Assembly: GCF_001921865.1 (NCBI RefSeq)
Contig: NZ_MSCT01000010.1
Coordinates: 62,001 to 126,000, forward strand
From: Pseudomonas chlororaphis
GTDB taxonomy: Bacteria; Pseudomonadota; Gammaproteobacteria; Pseudomonadales; Pseudomonadaceae
Length of the DNA stretch: 64,000 nt
Direction of reading: 5' to 3'
The first letter of the stretch is position 1. The number at the start of each line of letters is the position of its first letter. The notes under the pieces are model-generated. The model was not told the origin of the DNA. It saw nothing but the letters and a program-made list of their open reading frames with translations, and did not search any database. Below are positions 62,908 to 64,000 of this stretch, in pieces. Made by a program: the position numbers and the translations under genes.

Positions 62908-64000
62908 TGGGCTTTCTCCAGGGACTTCAGCCACCAGGCGCCGAGGCCCAGTTGGTAGGGCGGCGTGGTGACGAAGGCGAACCGGTTGCGGTACGCCAGG
63001 CGGTGATAGTTGAGGTACCAGTTGGGGATGATGTAGTGCTGCCACAGCAGCACGCGATCCAGGGCCCGACCGGCGGCCAGTTGCTCGTCGCGGTTTTGCG
63101 CGGCGAGCAGTTGTTCCAGCAGGTGATCGACGATGGGGTTGGCGATGCCCGCATAGTTCTTGCTGCCCTTGACCCCGACCTGGCTGGAGTGGAAGTACTG
63201 CCATTGTTCCAGGCCCGGGCTCAGGGTCTGGTTGAGGGTCATGAGGATCATGTCGAAATCGAACTGGTCCAGGCGCTGCTTGTACTGCGCCCGGTCGACG
63301 GTGCGCAGGCGCGCGTCGATGCCGATGCTGGTCAGGTTCTCGATGTAGGGCTGGAGGATCCGTTCCAGGTTCGGGTTGACCAGCAGCAGCTCGAAGCGCA
63401 GCGGTTGCCCGGCGCTGTCGACCAGGCGCTGGCCGTTGAGCTTCCAGCCGGCTTCGGCCAGCAGGCCCAGGGCCCGGCGCAGGGTCGAGCGCGGAATGCC
63501 GCGGCCGTCGGTCTGCGGCAGGCTGAACGGCTGGGTGAACAGGCTGGCGGGCAATTGCTCGCGGTAGGGCGAGAGCAGCAGCCATTCATGGCCCACCGGC
63601 AGGCCGCTGGCGGCGAACTCGCTGTTGGGGTAGTAGCTGGTCGCTCGCTTGTAGGCGCCGCTGAACAGGGTGCGGTTGGTCCACTCGAAATCGAACATCA
63701 GGCCCAGGGCTTCGCGGACCTTGGCGTTGGCGAAGGTGCTGCGCCGGGTGTTCATGAACAGGCCCTGGGTCTGCGTGGGAATCTGGTGCGCCACCTGGGC
63801 CTTGATGATGTCGCCGCGATTGACCGCGGGAAAGGTGTAGCCGTTGGCCCAGTTCTTCGCCTGGTGTTCGATATAGATGTCGAACTCGCCGGCCTTGAAC
63901 GCCTCGAAGGCCACGTCGCTGTCGTGGTAGAACTCCACCGCGACCTTGTTGAAGTTGTTGAAGCCGCGATTGACCGGCAGGTCCTTGCCCCAGTAGTCCT
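62904..64000 (-). CDS. Second YejA-type binding protein, 5' end beyond the window
   Basis: At least 365 residues of a second SBP_bac_5 protein are visible; the frame is still open at the right window edge, so the N-terminus and signal peptide are missing. YWGKDLPVNRGFNNF, KNWANGYTFPAVNRGDIIKAQV, the ALGLMFDFEWTNRTLFSGAYKR segment and FDMILMTLNQTLSPGLEQWQYF match the first YejA along its length, but identity is partial, so the two are paralogues and not a duplicated sequence. It probably broadens the substrate range of the same importer. Coupled to yejA by an ATGA overlap. Confidence 0.92.
   Translation of the reverse strand, partial: DYWGKDLPVNRGFNNFNKVAVEFYHDSDVAFEAFKAGEFDIYIEHQAKNWANGYTFPAVNRGDIIKAQVAHQIPTQTQGLFMNTRRSTFANAKVREALGLMFDFEWTNRTLFSGAYKRATSYYPNSEFAASGLPVGHEWLLLSPYREQLPASLFTQPFSLPQTDGRGIPRSTLRRALGLLAEAGWKLNGQRLVDSAGQPLRFELLLVNPNLERILQPYIENLTSIGIDARLRTVDRAQYKQRLDQFDFDMILMTLNQTLSPGLEQWQYFHSSQVGVKGSKNYAGIANPIVDHLLEQLLAAQNRDEQLAAGRALDRVLLWQHYIIPNWYLNYHRLAYRNRFAFVTTPPYQLGLGAWWLKSLEKAQ

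Overview
The window looks like a chromosomal stretch of a fluorescent-group Pseudomonas (P. fluorescens / protegens / chlororaphis type). The evidence is high G+C with strong G/C third-position bias, many GTAGGAGCGAGCTTGCTCGCGA-type REP elements between genes, and a gene complement typical of that genus (fabV, yejABEF, mgtA, a LysP-like permease, several GGDEF/EAL proteins, LysR/AraC/MarR/TetR regulators). The species assignment is an inference. No rRNA, tRNA or CRISPR array was recognised.

Left end (1-6270), accessory island. Five tightly packed + strand genes have visibly lower G+C than the rest. They encode a small unknown protein (44-448), two different P-loop GTPases (448-1401, 1404-2261), a large GTPase-associated GAP1-type protein (2266-4725) and a caspase-like protease (4757-5857). 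The last two end in the same roughly 80-residue domain, an effector-associated domain (EAD1 type). This matches the logic of predicted NTP-dependent conflict (anti-phage or cell-suicide) systems: GTPases set a threshold, and EAD-EAD contacts recruit a protease effector. The operon probably starts left of the window. Just downstream lies the decayed C-terminus of a tyrosine recombinase (5983-6129) and a 28-bp-arm hairpin, which fit a mobile-element origin.

6273-12165 is a minus-strand catabolic cluster: LysR regulator, Tat-exported GMC oxidoreductase, aldehyde dehydrogenase, amidohydrolase-type decarboxylase and a SnoaL-like protein. 12618-24760 holds two 856-residue GGDEF-EAL proteins (one cytosolic PAS/GAF, one CHASE4 membrane sensor). 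Between them are a lysine-type permease with an FAD amine oxidase, fabV, a divergent TetR/thioesterase pair, and a NudK-like Nudix hydrolase with an unusual extra C-terminal domain.

24944-32931 looks like a metal/redox block. It has a bufferin-like RiPP operon (EF-hand precursor with EGKCG motifs, DUF692/MNIO maturase, DUF2063 partner), DoxX, a ferric-reductase-like membrane protein, an OmpR/EnvZ-type two-component system, a DUF2790 protein and a DipZ-like thioredoxin fusion. Three tandem copies of a roughly 215-bp repeat lie between the bufferin genes and doxX.

33115-42996: AzlCD exporter, secreted RNase T2, a deleted serine/threonine dehydratase pseudogene, LysE exporter, a small SLOG protein, Na/phosphate symporter, and MgtA with a long leader containing a hairpin. 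43463-49734 is the yjfI-J-K-L-M-C operon (PspA relative, DUF350, lipoprotein, glutathionylspermidine-synthase-like) with an inserted rhomboid protease and K+ channel, preceded by two identical TCACGCGTGA palindromes.

49897-57306 carries small housekeeping or accessory genes and three regulator pairs, two with clear operator-like palindromes. The right end (57349-64000) is a yejFEB ABC importer with two tandem YejA-type binding proteins, the second cut by the window edge.
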